Shown: positions 1 through 8,977, counted from the first letter of the stretch. The stretch is 34,040 bases of DNA from Gammaproteobacteria bacterium (GCA_030148325.1 JASBTR010000017.1:1-34040); one strand, 5' to 3'. Notes: generated by a model from the letters alone, not told the origin. Translations and numbers: made by a program.

Positions 1-519
1 GGCGACGACTGCACCCTGTATCACGGCGTGACCCTGGGTGGCACCAGCTGGGACAAGGGCAAACGCCACCCCACTCTGGGCAATGATGTCGTGGTGGGCG
101 CCGGCGCCAAGGTGCTGGGACCGATCAAACTGGGCAATGGCGCACGCGTGGGGTCCAATGCCGTGGTCATGAAGAATGTGCCTGAGGGGGCAACGGTGGT
201 GGGTATTCCGGGGCGCATTGTTATGCCCAAATCAGATCGCGCCAGTAAGGACGATAAGCGTCATGCCTTTGCAAAGAAGATAGGCTTTGACGCTTACGGC
301 ACCCGCGATGATATGCCGGATCCGGTGGCGAATGCGATTGACTGCATGCTGGATCATATTCATGCCATGGATGGGCAGATGCAGAAAATGTGCAAGCGTT
401 TAAAATGCATGGATATGTCTCCCGAGGATCTGGAGTTGCCCGATCTGGGCGCCTGCGAGATCAACCCGGTAGCGAAGGATACGCCGGACGCTAACGACGC
501 CTCCGAAGATAAGAAATAA
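1..519 (+). CDS. cysE: Serine O-acetyltransferase, 3' part (5' end outside window)
   Basis: Serine acetyltransferase makes O-acetylserine from serine and acetyl-CoA, the first step of cysteine synthesis. The reading frame is open from base 1, so only the C-terminal 172 residues are present. They begin in the left-handed beta-helix of hexapeptide repeats ([14 protein letters not shown], then [19 protein letters not shown] and [22 protein letters not shown]), with the catalytic-type His in YHGVTLGGT and the terminal GIPGRIV strand. A tail of about 95 residues follows, helical and then acidic, longer than in E. coli CysE. A cysE gene directly before iscR is common outside the enterics and fits a cysteine supply for IscS. 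It ends 121 bases before iscR, which has its own promoter in the gap. The family call is secure. Confidence 0.92.
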   Translation, partial: GDDCTLYHGVTLGGTSWDKGKRHPTLGNDVVVGAGAKVLGPIKLGNGARVGSNAVVMKNVPEGATVVGIPGRIVMPKSDRASKDDKRHAFAKKIGFDAYGTRDDMPDPVANAIDCMLDHIHAMDGQMQKMCKRLKCMDMSPEDLELPDLGACEINPVAKDTPDANDASEDKK

Positions 520-559
520 TCAGGGAGAAGGTTCTGCAGTGGTGAATAAATACGCGAGA

Positions 560-592
560 ATACTTGACTAAAATACTTGGTCTTGTTATAGT
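560..592 (+). promoter_or_regulatory. iscR promoter with overlapping type 1 IscR-like site
   Basis: A -35 TTGACT (564-569) and a -10 TATAGT (587-592) are separated by 17 bases and lie 48 bases before the iscR start. The left half of the region (ATACTTGACTAAAAT, 560-574) fits the left half of the known type 1 IscR site, where holo-IscR represses its own operon. The right half (575-584) matches only partly. Autorepression is inferred from this overlap and from the family. Confidence 0.7.
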
Positions 593-640
593 TCAACCTC
601 GAGTACTTAAGAGTTTACTAAATTTATACAGGAAAAGACA

Positions 641-1144
641 ATGAGGCTGACAACTAAAGGTCGATATGCGGTAACTGCCATGCTTGATTTAGCGCTTCAT
701 TATAAAGAAGGGCCGATCACTCTGTCAGATATTTCCCAACGTCAGGGGATTTCCCTCTCCTACCTCGAGCAGCTGTTTTCCCGTCTGCGTAAGCAGGGGC
801 TGGTAGATAGCACCCGTGGACCGGGTGGTGGTTATCGCCTCAGTCGTAACGCTCACGAGATTCCGGTAGCCGATGTCATTACTGCGGTAGATGAGAAAGT
901 CGAGACCACCCGCTGTGGCGGCCTGTCCAATTGCCAGGATGATCATCAATGCCTGACCCACGAGTTGTGGACCGATCTTAGCCGCCAGATTCACAGTTTC
1001 CTGATGGGCATCAGCCTCGGCCAGCTGGTCGAAAATCAGGGCGTGCAGGACGTGGCTGCACGGCAGGAGCAGGATCATAAAGACGGCAACGGCGGCAGCA
1101 ACATCAAAACAACGGTGGAAGTCCCCGTTTCAACCAGCGCCTGA
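641..1144 (+). CDS. iscR: Fe-S cluster-sensing transcription regulator IscR
   Basis: This is an Rrf2-family regulator that carries a [2Fe-2S] cluster and represses the isc operon when clusters are plentiful. The N-terminal winged helix spans about residues 1-65 ([18 protein letters not shown], then a recognition helix around [13 protein letters not shown] and the wing GPGGGYRL). The cluster ligands are Cys92, Cys98, Cys104 and His107 in [20 protein letters not shown], the spacing of E. coli IscR. The protein has 167 residues, close to the usual 162. The start has AGGA seven bases upstream. It is the first gene of the isc operon; a strong hairpin lies between it and iscS. Confidence 0.96.
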   Translation: MRLTTKGRYAVTAMLDLALHYKEGPITLSDISQRQGISLSYLEQLFSRLRKQGLVDSTRGPGGGYRLSRNAHEIPVADVITAVDEKVETTRCGGLSNCQDDHQCLTHELWTDLSRQIHSFLMGISLGQLVENQGVQDVAARQEQDHKDGNGGSNIKTTVEVPVSTSA

Positions 1145-1158
1145 ATAGTTGCGGTAGA

Positions 1159-1186
1159 TACCCCCGATCAGGGTTGATCGGGGGTA
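1159..1186 (+). promoter_or_regulatory. Perfect 12-bp stem-loop between iscR and iscS
   Basis: TACCCCCGATCA (1159-1170) pairs perfectly with TGATCGGGGGTA (1175-1186) across a four-base loop. No run of T follows, so it is not a standard intrinsic terminator. It starts 15 bases after the iscR stop and could block 3'-to-5' decay or cause partial termination, uncoupling iscR from iscSUA. The structure is seen; the role is inferred. Confidence 0.75.
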
Positions 1187-1243
1187 GTACACAATCGCAG
1201 GGAATGGCCTTAATATTGTTATTGTTCTGGAGAGCTTGTCTGG

Positions 1244-2458
1244 ATGAAAACACCGATTTATTTTGACTATTCTGCGACGACCCCGGTCGATCCGCGTGTG
1301 GCGGAAAAAATGTGCAGTTGTCTGACGGCTGATGGCGTATTCGGAAACCCTGCTTCACGTTCACACCAGTTTGGCTGGGATGCTGATGCTGCCGTTGAAC
1401 AGGCGCGCAAGGATGTCGCCGCTTTGGTCAACGCCGATCCCCGAGAAATAGTCTGGACTTCAGGCGCCACTGAATCAGATAATCTTGCGATCAAGGGCGT
1501 GGCGCATTTCTACCAGAAAAAAGGCAAACACATCATCACCTGCAAGACTGAGCACAAGGCGGTGCTTGATAGCTGTCGGCAGCTGGAACGCGAAGGCTTT
1601 GAAGTCACCTACATGGATCCAGAGCCCAGCGGTCTGATCGATCTGGACAAGCTCAAAGCCCATTTTCGTGATGACACCATTCTTGTTTCGATTATGCATG
1701 TGAACAATGAAATCGGTGTGATTCAGGATATCAAGGCGATTGGTGAACTGACCCGTGGGCATAAAATTATTTTTCATGTGGATGCCGCGCAGAGTGCCGG
1801 CAAGGCGCTGATCGACCTGAAGAATATGAAAGTTGATCTCATGTCCTTCTCCGCGCACAAGATCTACGGCCCCAAGGGCATTGGCGCTCTGTATGTGCGG
1901 CGCAAACCTCGCATTCGTCTGGAAGCACAGATGCACGGCGGTGGGCATGAACGTGGTATGCGTTCCGGTACCCTGGCAACGCACCAGATTGTTGGCATGG
2001 GCGAAGCCTTTCGACTGGCCGGTGAGGAAATGGCGGCGGATAACGAGCGCATTCGCATGTTGCGCGATCGCCTGCTGGATGGCATCAAGGACATTGAAGA
2101 AGTCTATATCAATGGCGACATGGAACACCGTGTTCCGCATAACCTCAATATCAGCTTTAACTTTGTTGAAGGCGAATCACTGATTATGGCGCTAAAAGAT
2201 CTGGCGGTATCATCTGGTTCCGCCTGCACTTCGTCCAGTCTGGAACCTTCCTATGTATTGCGTGCGCTGGGACGCAACGATGAGCTGGCGCACAGTTCCC
2301 TGCGTTTTTCTATGGGCCGTTTCACTACGGAAGAAGAAATTGATTTTGCGATTGAAAAAATCAGGGCCAACATCGACAAACTGCGTGACCTGTCGCCACT
2401 TTGGGAAATGTTCAAGGATGGCATTGATCTGAATTCAATCGAGTGGGCGGCGCATTAG
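1244..2458 (+). CDS. iscS: Cysteine desulfurase IscS
   Basis: IscS is the PLP enzyme that takes sulfur from cysteine and passes it as persulfide to IscU, and elsewhere to tRNA thiolation enzymes. Visible marks are the N-terminal [14 protein letters not shown], the PLP-binding Lys206 in [12 protein letters not shown], and the persulfide Cys328 in [21 protein letters not shown], all at the E. coli numbering. The length is 404 residues, as in the housekeeping enzyme, and the long active-site loop marks group I rather than SufS. GGAG lies nine bases before the start. It lies between iscR and iscU. Confidence 0.98.
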   Translation: MKTPIYFDYSATTPVDPRVAEKMCSCLTADGVFGNPASRSHQFGWDADAAVEQARKDVAALVNADPREIVWTSGATESDNLAIKGVAHFYQKKGKHIITCKTEHKAVLDSCRQLEREGFEVTYMDPEPSGLIDLDKLKAHFRDDTILVSIMHVNNEIGVIQDIKAIGELTRGHKIIFHVDAAQSAGKALIDLKNMKVDLMSFSAHKIYGPKGIGALYVRRKPRIRLEAQMHGGGHERGMRSGTLATHQIVGMGEAFRLAGEEMAADNERIRMLRDRLLDGIKDIEEVYINGDMEHRVPHNLNISFNFVEGESLIMALKDLAVSSGSACTSSSLEPSYVLRALGRNDELAHSSLRFSMGRFTTEEEIDFAIEKIRANIDKLRDLSPLWEMFKDGIDLNSIEWAAH

Positions 2459-2508
2459 GCATTAGAAATTCCACGGTTCCTGAAATTTTTCAATTAAGGT
2501 AAATAAAC

Positions 2509-2889
2509 ATGGCTTACAGTGATAAAGTTATCGACCATTACGAAAATCCCCGCAATGTTGGCAATATGGACAAGGCTGATAGCAATGTTGGCACCGGGAT
2601 GGTCGGCGCGCCGGCCTGTGGCGATGTAATGCGCCTGCAGATCAAGGTCAATGATGAAGGTGTGATTGAAGACGCCAAGTTCAAAACCTATGGTTGTGGT
2701 TCGGCAATTGCCTCCAGCTCCCTGCTGACCGAATGGGTTAAGGGGAAGTCGCTGGAAGAAGCTGCGCAGATCAAGAACTCGGAAATTGCCGAAGAACTGG
2801 AACTGCCACCGGTCAAGATTCACTGTTCTGTGCTGGCCGAAGATGCTATCAAGGCCGCGATTGAAGATTACAAAGGCAAAAAAAATTAA
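2509..2889 (+). CDS. iscU: Fe-S cluster assembly scaffold IscU
   Basis: IscU is the scaffold on which IscS-derived sulfur and iron form a [2Fe-2S] cluster, later released by HscA/HscB. All expected residues are present: Cys37 and Asp39 (GAPACGDVM), Cys63 ([11 protein letters not shown]), and His105-Cys106 ([12 protein letters not shown]). The LPPVK motif (residues 99-103), the known recognition site for HscA, is intact. The 126-residue length is normal. It lies 50 bases after iscS; its stop overlaps the Shine-Dalgarno sequence of iscA, suggesting coupled translation. Confidence 0.98.
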   Translation: MAYSDKVIDHYENPRNVGNMDKADSNVGTGMVGAPACGDVMRLQIKVNDEGVIEDAKFKTYGCGSAIASSSLLTEWVKGKSLEEAAQIKNSEIAEELELPPVKIHCSVLAEDAIKAAIEDYKGKKN

Positions 2890-2902
2890 GGAGTCGTTGA
2901 GC

Positions 2903-3226
2903 ATGGGGATCACGATGACGGATAGCGCCGCCGAACGGGTGCAGGCTTTTCTTGAAAGTCGGGGCTCCGGCGTTGGTCTGCGACTGGGGGTCAAGACCTC
3001 GGGCTGTTCCGGCATGGCCTATGTGCTGGAATTTGTTGACGAGATTGATGATCAGGATCAGGTATTTGAATCTCACGGTGTAAAAATTATCGTTGATCCG
3101 AAAAGCCTGTTGTATATTGACGGTACCGAACTGGATTATGGCAAGGAAGGCCTGAATGAAGGTTTCAAGTTCAACAACCCTAATGTCAAGGACCAATGCG
3201 GCTGTGGTGAAAGTTTTACTATCTAA
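2903..3226 (+). CDS. iscA: A-type iron-sulfur carrier IscA
   Basis: IscA receives iron or Fe-S clusters and delivers them, chiefly [4Fe-4S], to target proteins. The start at 2903 is chosen because AAGGAG lies about nine bases upstream and the protein then opens with [13 protein letters not shown] as in the family. The three conserved cysteines are Cys35 (SGCSGMAYV) and Cys99/Cys101 (DQCGCGESF), at E. coli positions. The length is 107 residues. After this gene the operon is interrupted by a repeat before hscB. Confidence 0.97.
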   Translation: MGITMTDSAAERVQAFLESRGSGVGLRLGVKTSGCSGMAYVLEFVDEIDDQDQVFESHGVKIIVDPKSLLYIDGTELDYGKEGLNEGFKFNNPNVKDQCGCGESFTI

Positions 3227-3248
3227 TGTCCATCTATACAGGTTTGTA

Positions 3249-3357
3249 TTAAACGTAGAGATTATATGGTTTTGATTGTTAATAATTTTTTTCTTTGCGT
3301 CTTTGCGTCTCTGCGTTCTCCGCGTTAATTATCCGTGTTTATGGATGGGCGCTATCT
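3249..3357 (+). repeat. Dispersed 'gcagagacgc' repeat, copy 1 (iscA-hscB gap)
   Basis: A roughly 110-bp unit fills the gap between iscA and hscB. It opens with AAACGTAGAGATTATATGG, has an AT stretch, then the periodic TCTTTGCGTCTTTGCG block, and closes with ATCCGTGTTTATGGATGGGC. Left AACGYAGAG and right CTCYGCGTT are roughly inverted. The same layout recurs at 3945-4053 and 25770-25874, and the GC block recurs at 6705-6907. No coding capacity is seen. Confidence 0.8.
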
Positions 3358-3375
3358 ACATGGTCAGGATGAAAT

Positions 3376-3924
3376 ATGAGTGACGTCCTGAGCCAGAATT
3401 ATTTTTCACTGTTTGATTTGCCGGTTTCATTTAGTGTCGATCTGAATGAACTGGAAAGCCGTTATCGGGATTTGCAACGCAGCCTGCATCCGGATCGCTA
3501 TGCCAGCGCCAGTGATCAGGAACGGCGCATCTCGGTGCAGCAGACTGCCTATCTGAACGAAGCCTTTCATACCCTGCGGGATATTCCACGCCGCGCCCGT
3601 TACCTGCTGGAATTAAAAGGCATCGACTTCGACGATGAAAAAGATACGCATTTTGACGGCGCTTTTTTAATGCAACAGATGGAATTGCGTGAAGAACTGG
3701 AAGCCATTGCGCAGGCGGGTGATCCGCTGGAAAATATTTCCCGGTTTCTGGTTAAACTTGAACAATACAGGCAGGCGATGTACGCAGAGCTAAAATCGTT
3801 GTTCGCCGATGAAACTTCGGAAAATCTGCAGGCGGCCAAACAGACAGTGCAGAAAATCCGTTTTCTGAACCGCCTGCAACAGGAAGCCGAAGAGCGCGAA
3901 GAGGATCTGCTGGCGAACTTTTGA
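3376..3924 (+). CDS. hscB: Fe-S assembly co-chaperone HscB (J-domain)
   Basis: HscB (Hsc20) brings cluster-loaded IscU to HscA and stimulates HscA ATPase activity. The N-terminal J domain (about residues 8-75) contains the HPD motif in SLHPDRYASA. The C-terminal three-helix domain that binds IscU follows (about 95-175). The length of 182 residues is close to the family norm of about 171. AGGA is six bases before the start. It is flanked on both sides by copies of the same dispersed repeat, so coupling to iscA and hscA depends on a longer untranslated spacer than usual. Confidence 0.95.
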   Translation: MSDVLSQNYFSLFDLPVSFSVDLNELESRYRDLQRSLHPDRYASASDQERRISVQQTAYLNEAFHTLRDIPRRARYLLELKGIDFDDEKDTHFDGAFLMQQMELREELEAIAQAGDPLENISRFLVKLEQYRQAMYAELKSLFADETSENLQAAKQTVQKIRFLNRLQQEAEEREEDLLANF

Positions 3925-3944
3925 TTTTGCTGGTGAATAAAAAT

Positions 3945-4053
3945 TTGATTAAACGCAAAGATGCAAAAAATAAAATATTATTTTTGCTTTCTCTGCGTCT
4001 TTGCGCCTCTGCGGTCTCTGCGTTTAATATCCATACTTATGGATAGGCGCTAT
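3945..4053 (+). repeat. Dispersed 'gcagagacgc' repeat, copy 2 (hscB-hscA gap)
   Basis: This second copy of the family seen at 3249-3357 begins near AAACGCAAAGATGC, has the AT-rich middle, then CTCTGCGTCTTTGCGCCTCT, and ends in the small palindrome TATCCATACTTATGGATA followed by GGCGCTAT. It fills nearly all of the hscB-hscA gap. Confidence 0.8.
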
Positions 4054-4081
4054 TTTAACCTATGAAATATGGACACCGATA

Positions 4082-5950
4082 ATGGCCCTCTTGCAAATCA
4101 GCGAACCCGGACAAAGCACGGCGCCACACCAGCATCGTCTGGCGGCCGGTATCGATCTGGGCACGACCAATTCCCTGGTTGCCACGGTGCGCAGCAGCCA
4201 GGCGGAAACCCTGCCGGATGCCGAAGGGCGTCACCTGCTGCCTTCAGTCGTGCACTATGGAAAAGACGGCCACAGCGTCGGTTACGAAGCGAAGCAGTTT
4301 GCCGCGAAAGATCCCCTGAATGTGATTGCCTCGGTTAAACGTTTTATGGGCCGGGGTCTGGAAGACATTCGTCATCTTGGGGATCGCCTGCCGTATGAAT
4401 TCGTAAATACCGATTCCGCCGTACCCCGTATTCGCACTGTGGCGGGAGACAAAAGCCCGCTTGAAATATCCAGTGATATCCTGCGCGCATTGAAACAGCG
4501 CGCTGAAGAATCTCTCGGCGGTGAGTTGACCGGTGTCGTGATTACCGTACCGGCCTATTTTGATGATGCCCAGCGTCAGGCTACTCGTGATGCAGGCAAA
4601 CTGGCGGGACTCAACGTTCTGCGCCTGCTCAATGAACCGACTGCCGCGGCTGTCGCCTACGGTCTGGACAAGGGGGGCGAAGGCGTCATTGCAGTCTATG
4701 ATCTGGGCGGCGGTACTTTCGATATTTCCATTCTGCGCCTGCACAAGGGTGTGTTTGAAGTGCTGGCCACCGGCGGTGACAGCGCCCTGGGCGGCGATGA
4801 TTTTGATCGGGTTCTGGCGCAGTGGATTATGCAACAGGCCGAGATTAGCGATGATGCTGATCACGCCCAGTTACGCCGTCTGATGCGCGATGCCTGTGCA
4901 GCCAAAGAAACCCTGACCCAGGCCAAGCAGGCCGAGCTGAATATCGAACTGGAAAATGGCGAGCACTGGCAGGGAACGATTACACGTGATCAGTTCAACA
5001 AGCTGATGGCGCCACTGGTACAAAAATCCATTCTTCCCTGTCGCCGAGCCCTGCGCGATGCCGTTGTTGATGCTGAACAGATTCAGGCCGTGGTCATGGT
5101 CGGTGGCTCCACCCGCGTACCGCTGGTACGTGAAAAGGTAGCCGAATTTTTCGGCCGTGAGCCGCTGACGGATATCGATCCTGATACGGTGGTCGCCATC
5201 GGCGCGGCGATTCAGGCCGATATTCTGGCGGGTAACAAACCGGACAGCGACATGCTGCTGCTGGATGTGATTCCCCTGTCGCTGGGACTGGAGACCATGG
5301 GCGCGCTGGTGGAAAAAGTCATTCCTCGCAATACCACTATTCCGGTGGCGCGGGCGCAGGATTTCACTACTTTCAAAGATGGGCAGACGGCCATGTCCAT
5401 CCATGTTCTTCAGGGCGAGCGGGAACTGGTCAGTGATTGCCGCTCACTGGGACGGTTTACTTTACACGGCATTCCACCGATGGTGGCGGGCGCTGCGCGT
5501 ATCCGGATAACGTTCCAGGTCGATGCCGATGGCCTGTTGTCGGTCACGGCGAAAGAAGAAACCACCGGTGTGGAAAGTGGTATTGAAGTCAAACCTTCTT
5601 ATGGGTTGACTGATACGGAAATCGAAACCATGCTGCGTGACTCCATGGAGCATGCGGCGGATGATGTCGCCGCACGCAGGTTGCGTGAACAGCAGGTGGA
5701 AGCTGAACGTGTACTGGAAGCGCTGGCGGCAGCGCTGGCGCAGGACGGCGCACTCCTGGATAAAGCCGAGCGCGAGGCGATCGACGCAGCGGCCAGCCGC
5801 CTGCAACTTGCCCGTGATGACAGTGATGCCGCGGCCATCAAGCAGGCCATGACCGAGCTGGACCGAGCCTCAGCCGAATTTGTCGCCCGGCGTATGAATG
5901 GCAGTATCAAAAAGGCATTATCCGGGCACAAAGTAGAAGAGTTTGACTAA
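4082..5950 (+). CDS. hscA: Fe-S assembly Hsp70 chaperone HscA
   Basis: HscA is the specialised Hsp70 that binds IscU at LPPVK and, with ATP and HscB, promotes cluster transfer to apo-proteins. The N-terminus [17 protein letters not shown] matches E. coli HscA almost exactly and fixes the start. The ATPase domain (about 20-390) shows [56 protein letters not shown] and [12 protein letters not shown]. The substrate domain and helical lid follow. The length is 622 residues (E. coli 616). It ends without the EEVD-type tail of cytosolic Hsp70, as expected. Confidence 0.97.
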   Translation: MALLQISEPGQSTAPHQHRLAAGIDLGTTNSLVATVRSSQAETLPDAEGRHLLPSVVHYGKDGHSVGYEAKQFAAKDPLNVIASVKRFMGRGLEDIRHLGDRLPYEFVNTDSAVPRIRTVAGDKSPLEISSDILRALKQRAEESLGGELTGVVITVPAYFDDAQRQATRDAGKLAGLNVLRLLNEPTAAAVAYGLDKGGEGVIAVYDLGGGTFDISILRLHKGVFEVLATGGDSALGGDDFDRVLAQWIMQQAEISDDADHAQLRRLMRDACAAKETLTQAKQAELNIELENGEHWQGTITRDQFNKLMAPLVQKSILPCRRALRDAVVDAEQIQAVVMVGGSTRVPLVREKVAEFFGREPLTDIDPDTVVAIGAAIQADILAGNKPDSDMLLLDVIPLSLGLETMGALVEKVIPRNTTIPVARAQDFTTFKDGQTAMSIHVLQGERELVSDCRSLGRFTLHGIPPMVAGAARIRITFQVDADGLLSVTAKEETTGVESGIEVKPSYGLTDTEIETMLRDSMEHAADDVAARRLREQQVEAERVLEALAAALAQDGALLDKAEREAIDAAASRLQLARDDSDAAAIKQAMTELDRASAEFVARRMNGSIKKALSGHKVEEFD

Positions 5951-5970
5951 TTCATTGCTGTAGAACTAAT

Positions 5971-6067
5971 TTCCCGCTGCTTGCAGCGAGTCATTGTAGG
6001 ATGGGTAGAGCGAAGTGAAACCCGTCGGCATGCTTATTTGTTGGGTTTCGCTTCGCTCTACCCAACC
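5971..6067 (+). repeat. Hairpin repeat between hscA and fdx
   Basis: After TTCCCGCTGCTTGCAGCGA (5971-5989) comes a large imperfect palindrome. The 21-base arm at 6003-6023 (GGGTAGAGCGAAG...ACCC) pairs with 6043-6063 with one mismatch across a 19-base loop. The flanks TGTAGGATGGG and CCCAACCTGCA are typical of widespread bacterial repeats of the TGTAGGTTGGGY type. The leading 19-mer recurs in variant form at 20269-20288, and a relative of the hairpin lies at 20422-20455. Confidence 0.8.
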
Positions 6068-6136
6068 TGCAATTAATAGCCCGCCCGCGTGCGCTGGGGT
6101 GGTTTATTAGATGACGTTTCATCAAGACTGAAAATT

Positions 6137-6475
6137 ATGACCAAACTGATATTTTTACCTCACGAAGAACTCTGCCCCGAGGGCGCTGTGTTTGATGCAG
6201 AGCCGGGAACCACGATTTGCGATGCGGCTTTACAAAACGGCATTGAAATCGAGCATGCCTGCGAAAAATCCTGCGCCTGTACCACCTGCCATGTTTATAT
6301 CCGTGAAGGATTTGATGCGCTACAGGAGTCCAGCGAAGAAGAAGATGATTTGCTGGACAAGGCCTGGGGGCTGGAGCCGGACTCGCGCCTGAGTTGTCAG
6401 GCGCAGGTTGGCGATACCGACCTGGTTATCGAAATTCCGAAATACACCATCAATATGGTTTCAGAGAATCATTAA
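6137..6475 (+). CDS. fdx: ISC-type [2Fe-2S] ferredoxin
   Basis: This ferredoxin supplies electrons for cluster assembly on IscU. The ligand pattern is Cys42, Cys48, Cys51 and Cys87, with the extra Cys46 found in ISC ferredoxins, seen in HACEKSCACTTCHVYI and RLSCQAQV. The start at 6137 gives MTKLIFLPHEELCPEG, the family N-terminus, and 112 residues; earlier in-frame starts would add an unrelated leader. It is separated from hscA by a repeat hairpin and is 15 bases before iscX. Confidence 0.96.
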   Translation: MTKLIFLPHEELCPEGAVFDAEPGTTICDAALQNGIEIEHACEKSCACTTCHVYIREGFDALQESSEEEDDLLDKAWGLEPDSRLSCQAQVGDTDLVIEIPKYTINMVSENH

Positions 6476-6490
6476 ACCGGGGGGGCGACG

Positions 6491-6691
6491 ATGTCATTGA
6501 AATGGACTGACACGCTGGATATCGCGATTGAGCTGGATGAACAGCATCCGGATGTTGATCCCCAGTATGTGCGCTTCACCGATCTGCATGACTGGATCTG
6601 CCAACTGGACGATTTTGATGACGATCCGGAAAAATCCAGCGAGCGTATTCTCGAAGCCATTCAAATGGCCTGGCTTGATGAGAAAGATTGA
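6491..6691 (+). CDS. iscX: ISC accessory protein IscX
   Basis: IscX (YfhJ) is a small acidic protein that binds IscS and iron and moderates the desulfurase. The 66 residues begin [20 protein letters not shown] and include [20 protein letters not shown], the acidic surface conserved in the family, ending in [10 protein letters not shown]. It is the last gene of the isc operon; the stretch before its start is G-rich rather than a classic Shine-Dalgarno sequence. Confidence 0.95.
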   Translation: MSLKWTDTLDIAIELDEQHPDVDPQYVRFTDLHDWICQLDDFDDDPEKSSERILEAIQMAWLDEKD

Positions 6692-6704
6692 GCTTGGGTT
6701 ATTT

Positions 6705-6907
6705 AACGCAGAGGACGCGGAGGCGCAAAGACGCAGAGTTTTTTATAAGTAGGTTCGCCTTCAGGCGAACATGTGCGGCTCATGGCGCTCGTAGGGTGAA
6801 AGTCGCACTATTGAGTAACTGCGAATGATGCGCTTCGTCCCTCAGCACATCCTACGAGAACTAATAATATTTTCTCTGCGTCTTTGCGCCTCCGCGTCCT
6901 CTGCGTT
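6705..6907. repeat. MITE-like element with 34-bp perfect inverted repeats
   Basis: The arm at 6705-6738 (AACGCAGAGGACGCGGAGGC... to ...GACGCAGAG) is the exact reverse complement of 6874-6907. The 135-base centre holds a TTCGCCT/AGGCGAA palindrome and a CTCGTAGG...CCTACGAG pair. The arms belong to the same sequence family as the repeats in the iscA-hscB, hscB-hscA and guaB-guaA gaps. No open frame fits it. The two arms could have come from two oppositely oriented insertions or from one palindromic element. Confidence 0.85.
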
Positions 6908-6921
6908 TATTTACGAACCAC

Positions 6922-6952
6922 AAAAAAAGCCCGCGTGAAAGCGGGCTTTTTT
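6922..6952. terminator. Bidirectional terminator between isc operon and peroxiredoxin
   Basis: A run of seven A (6922-6928), the stem GCCCGC / GCGGGC with loop GTGAAA, then six T (6947-6952) give a hairpin with a T-run on both strands. It lies between the convergent iscX and peroxiredoxin genes and suits both. Confidence 0.92.
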
Positions 6953-6971
6953 GTTGGCGGGTGAGAGCCGA

Positions 6972-7577
6972 TTAGAGCTTGTCGGCTTCCTCAGCCAGGT
7001 AGCTGGCGACACCATCCGGTGTGGCCTGCATGCCCTTGTCGCCTTCTTTCCAGCCGGCGGGGCAAACTTCGCCGTGTTCTTCGGTGAACTGCAGGGCGTC
7101 GATCATGCGCAGCATTTCATCGATATTGCGGCCCAGAGGCAGATCGTTGACGACCTGGTGGCGTACCATGCCCTGCTTGTCGATCAGGAAAGAGCCACGG
7201 AAAGCGACACTGGCATCAGGATGTTCAACATCATAGGCCTGGCAGATGGCGTGGTTGATGTCTGCAATCAGAGGATATTTGACCGGGCCGATACCACCTT
7301 CGTTAATGGGCGTGTTGCGCCAGGCATTGTGGGTGAACTGGGAATCGATGGAAACACCGATTACCTCGACGCCACGCTTGCTGAATTCTTCCAGGCGGTG
7401 ATCAAATGCAATCAGCTCGGATGGGCAAACAAATGTAAAATCAAGGGGATAGAAGAAAACCACTGCATATTTGCCGCTGGTTTCCTTTTTGAAATTGTAG
7501 TCCTCGACAATTTCGCCATTGCCCAGTACGGCGGCAGCGGTGAAATCCGGGGCTTCACGACCGACTAATACACCCAT
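6972..7577 (-). CDS. 2-Cys peroxiredoxin (AhpC/Prx1 group)
   Basis: A thiol peroxidase that reduces hydrogen peroxide and organic peroxides. The peroxidatic Cys51 is in PLDFTFVCPSELIAF and the resolving Cys172 in HGEVCPAGWKEGDKGM. The length of 201 residues and the C-terminal ATPDGVASYL place it in the typical 2-Cys AhpC/Prx1 group rather than Bcp. A GGIG loop (NEGGIGPVKYP) is present, but the classic C-terminal YF motif is not, so sensitivity to overoxidation is unclear. AGGAG lies six bases before the start. It is a single gene converging on the isc operon. No ahpF is beside it, so the electron donor is unknown. Confidence 0.93.
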   Translation of the reverse strand: MGVLVGREAPDFTAAAVLGNGEIVEDYNFKKETSGKYAVVFFYPLDFTFVCPSELIAFDHRLEEFSKRGVEVIGVSIDSQFTHNAWRNTPINEGGIGPVKYPLIADINHAICQAYDVEHPDASVAFRGSFLIDKQGMVRHQVVNDLPLGRNIDEMLRMIDALQFTEEHGEVCPAGWKEGDKGMQATPDGVASYLAEEADKL

Positions 7578-7749
7578 AGAATGCTCCTGTAATTTATAAT
7601 GAGTCTAAATTGAATTCCGCTATTCTAAGCCGCTTAGGCCCGAGTATCAACCCCATTTTCACGCCTTTTTTATCCAGGGAGGGATATTAGGGGGCGATAT
7701 TCGCCAATGGCTGGAGGCAGGAATAAGTGATTGCTAGCCGTGCAACACA

Positions 7750-7778
7750 TTGCCTGAAAACCCGACACAGGATAGAAT
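7750..7778 (+). promoter_or_regulatory. Candidate promoter for rlmN
   Basis: TTGCCT (7750-7755) and TAGAAT (7773-7778) are spaced by exactly 17 bases, 85 bases before the rlmN start. It is the best sigma-70-like match I see in the 285-base gap between the divergent peroxiredoxin and rlmN; nothing else in that gap stands out. Confidence 0.5.
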
Positions 7779-7862
7779 CCTCCTTTGGTTTCGACGCACG
7801 CTAAGCCCGTGTTTTGCCGCCTGTTTTCTATCACACCGAAGGCCAGACAAAGCTGGGATTAA

Positions 7863-8975
7863 ATGTTGACGACGCACGAAAAAACAAACCTGCTGGACTT
7901 CGATCTGCCCGCCCTGCAAAGCTGGTTTGCAGAACAGGGTGAAAAACCGTTTCGCGCCACCCAGCTGATGAAATGGATCTACCAGTTTGGCGTGGATGAC
8001 TTCGAGGCCATGAGCAATCTGAGCAAGGCGCTGCGAGAGAAGCTCGGGCGGCTGGCTGAAATTCGAGCGCCGGAAATTGCCAGCGAACAGCGCGCCAGTG
8101 ACGGTGTGGTGAAATGGCTGTTGCAGGTGGGCAATGGTAACTGTGTGGAGACGGTCTATATCCCCGAGGATGGACGCGGCACCCTGTGTGTGTCTTCGCA
8201 GGTAGGCTGTGCGCTTGATTGCAGCTTCTGCTCAACCGCGCAGCAGGGGTTTAACCGCAATCTTTCCGCTGCTGAAATCATCGGCCAGGTCTGGCGCGCC
8301 AATCAGGCCCTGCAATGTCTGCCCCGTGAACAGCGGGTGATCAGCAATGTGGTGATGATGGGCATGGGTGAGCCGCTGCTGAATTTTGATAATGTGGTCA
8401 CGGCCATGAACCTGATGATTGAGGACAATGCCTACGGCCTGTCGAAACGCCGGGTGACCCTGAGTACTTCCGGGGTGGTGCCGGCGCTGGACAGGTTGAA
8501 AGTGGTAAGCGATGTTAGCCTGGCGGTGTCCCTGCACGCGCCAGACGATGCCCTGCGGGATCAACTGGTGCCGATAAACCGAAAATACCCAATCAGGGAA
8601 TTGCTGGCCGCCTGCCTGCGTTATATAGAGGGTGAAACAAAACGCAAGGTGACGTTTGAATATGTCATGCTCGATGGCGTCAATGATAGTCCGGCAGAGG
8701 CGCGAGCGTTGGCGAAACTGTTAAAAGGTATTCCCTCCAAGGTTAATTTAATCCCTTTTAATCCGTTTCCGGGCAGCGGTTATCAGGTCTCAAAAACGGA
8801 AGCGATCAATCGTTTTCGGGACATCCTGGTTAAGGCGGGTCTGATTACCATTACGCGCAAGACCCGCGGGGAAGATATTGACGCAGCCTGCGGCCAGCTC
8901 GCGGGCAAGGTGACTGACCGCAGTAAACGAAAATGGAAACATCTGAAAGAAGCGCCAATAACAAGGGTGGTATAA
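7863..8975 (+). CDS. rlmN: Dual 23S rRNA/tRNA adenine-C2 methyltransferase RlmN
   Basis: A radical SAM enzyme that methylates A2503 of 23S rRNA and A37 of some tRNAs. The cluster motif CxxxCxxC is [12 protein letters not shown] (Cys116, Cys120, Cys123). The C-terminal Cys343 in DIDAACGQL is the expected methyl-carrying cysteine. SAM-binding stretches [12 protein letters not shown] and VSLHAPDD are also clear. The length is 370 residues. It heads a run with pilF two bases downstream and rodZ overlapping pilF, the order seen in many gammaproteobacteria. Confidence 0.97.
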   Translation: MLTTHEKTNLLDFDLPALQSWFAEQGEKPFRATQLMKWIYQFGVDDFEAMSNLSKALREKLGRLAEIRAPEIASEQRASDGVVKWLLQVGNGNCVETVYIPEDGRGTLCVSSQVGCALDCSFCSTAQQGFNRNLSAAEIIGQVWRANQALQCLPREQRVISNVVMMGMGEPLLNFDNVVTAMNLMIEDNAYGLSKRRVTLSTSGVVPALDRLKVVSDVSLAVSLHAPDDALRDQLVPINRKYPIRELLAACLRYIEGETKRKVTFEYVMLDGVNDSPAEARALAKLLKGIPSKVNLIPFNPFPGSGYQVSKTEAINRFRDILVKAGLITITRKTRGEDIDAACGQLAGKVTDRSKRKWKHLKEAPITRVV

Positions 8976-8977
8976 GC

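Noticed and set aside
1159..1186. Hairpin after iscR as an intrinsic terminator
   Set aside because: No T-run follows and iscS lies 57 bases downstream in the same direction.
3290..3330. Tandem TCTTTGCGTC-like periodicity as a CRISPR array
   Set aside because: The units are about 8-9 bases without spacers of constant length and belong to an interspersed repeat found elsewhere.
4244..4864. Long minus-strand frame of 206 codons in hscA
   Set aside because: It is a shadow of the hscA coding sequence; HscA motifs fill the plus strand.
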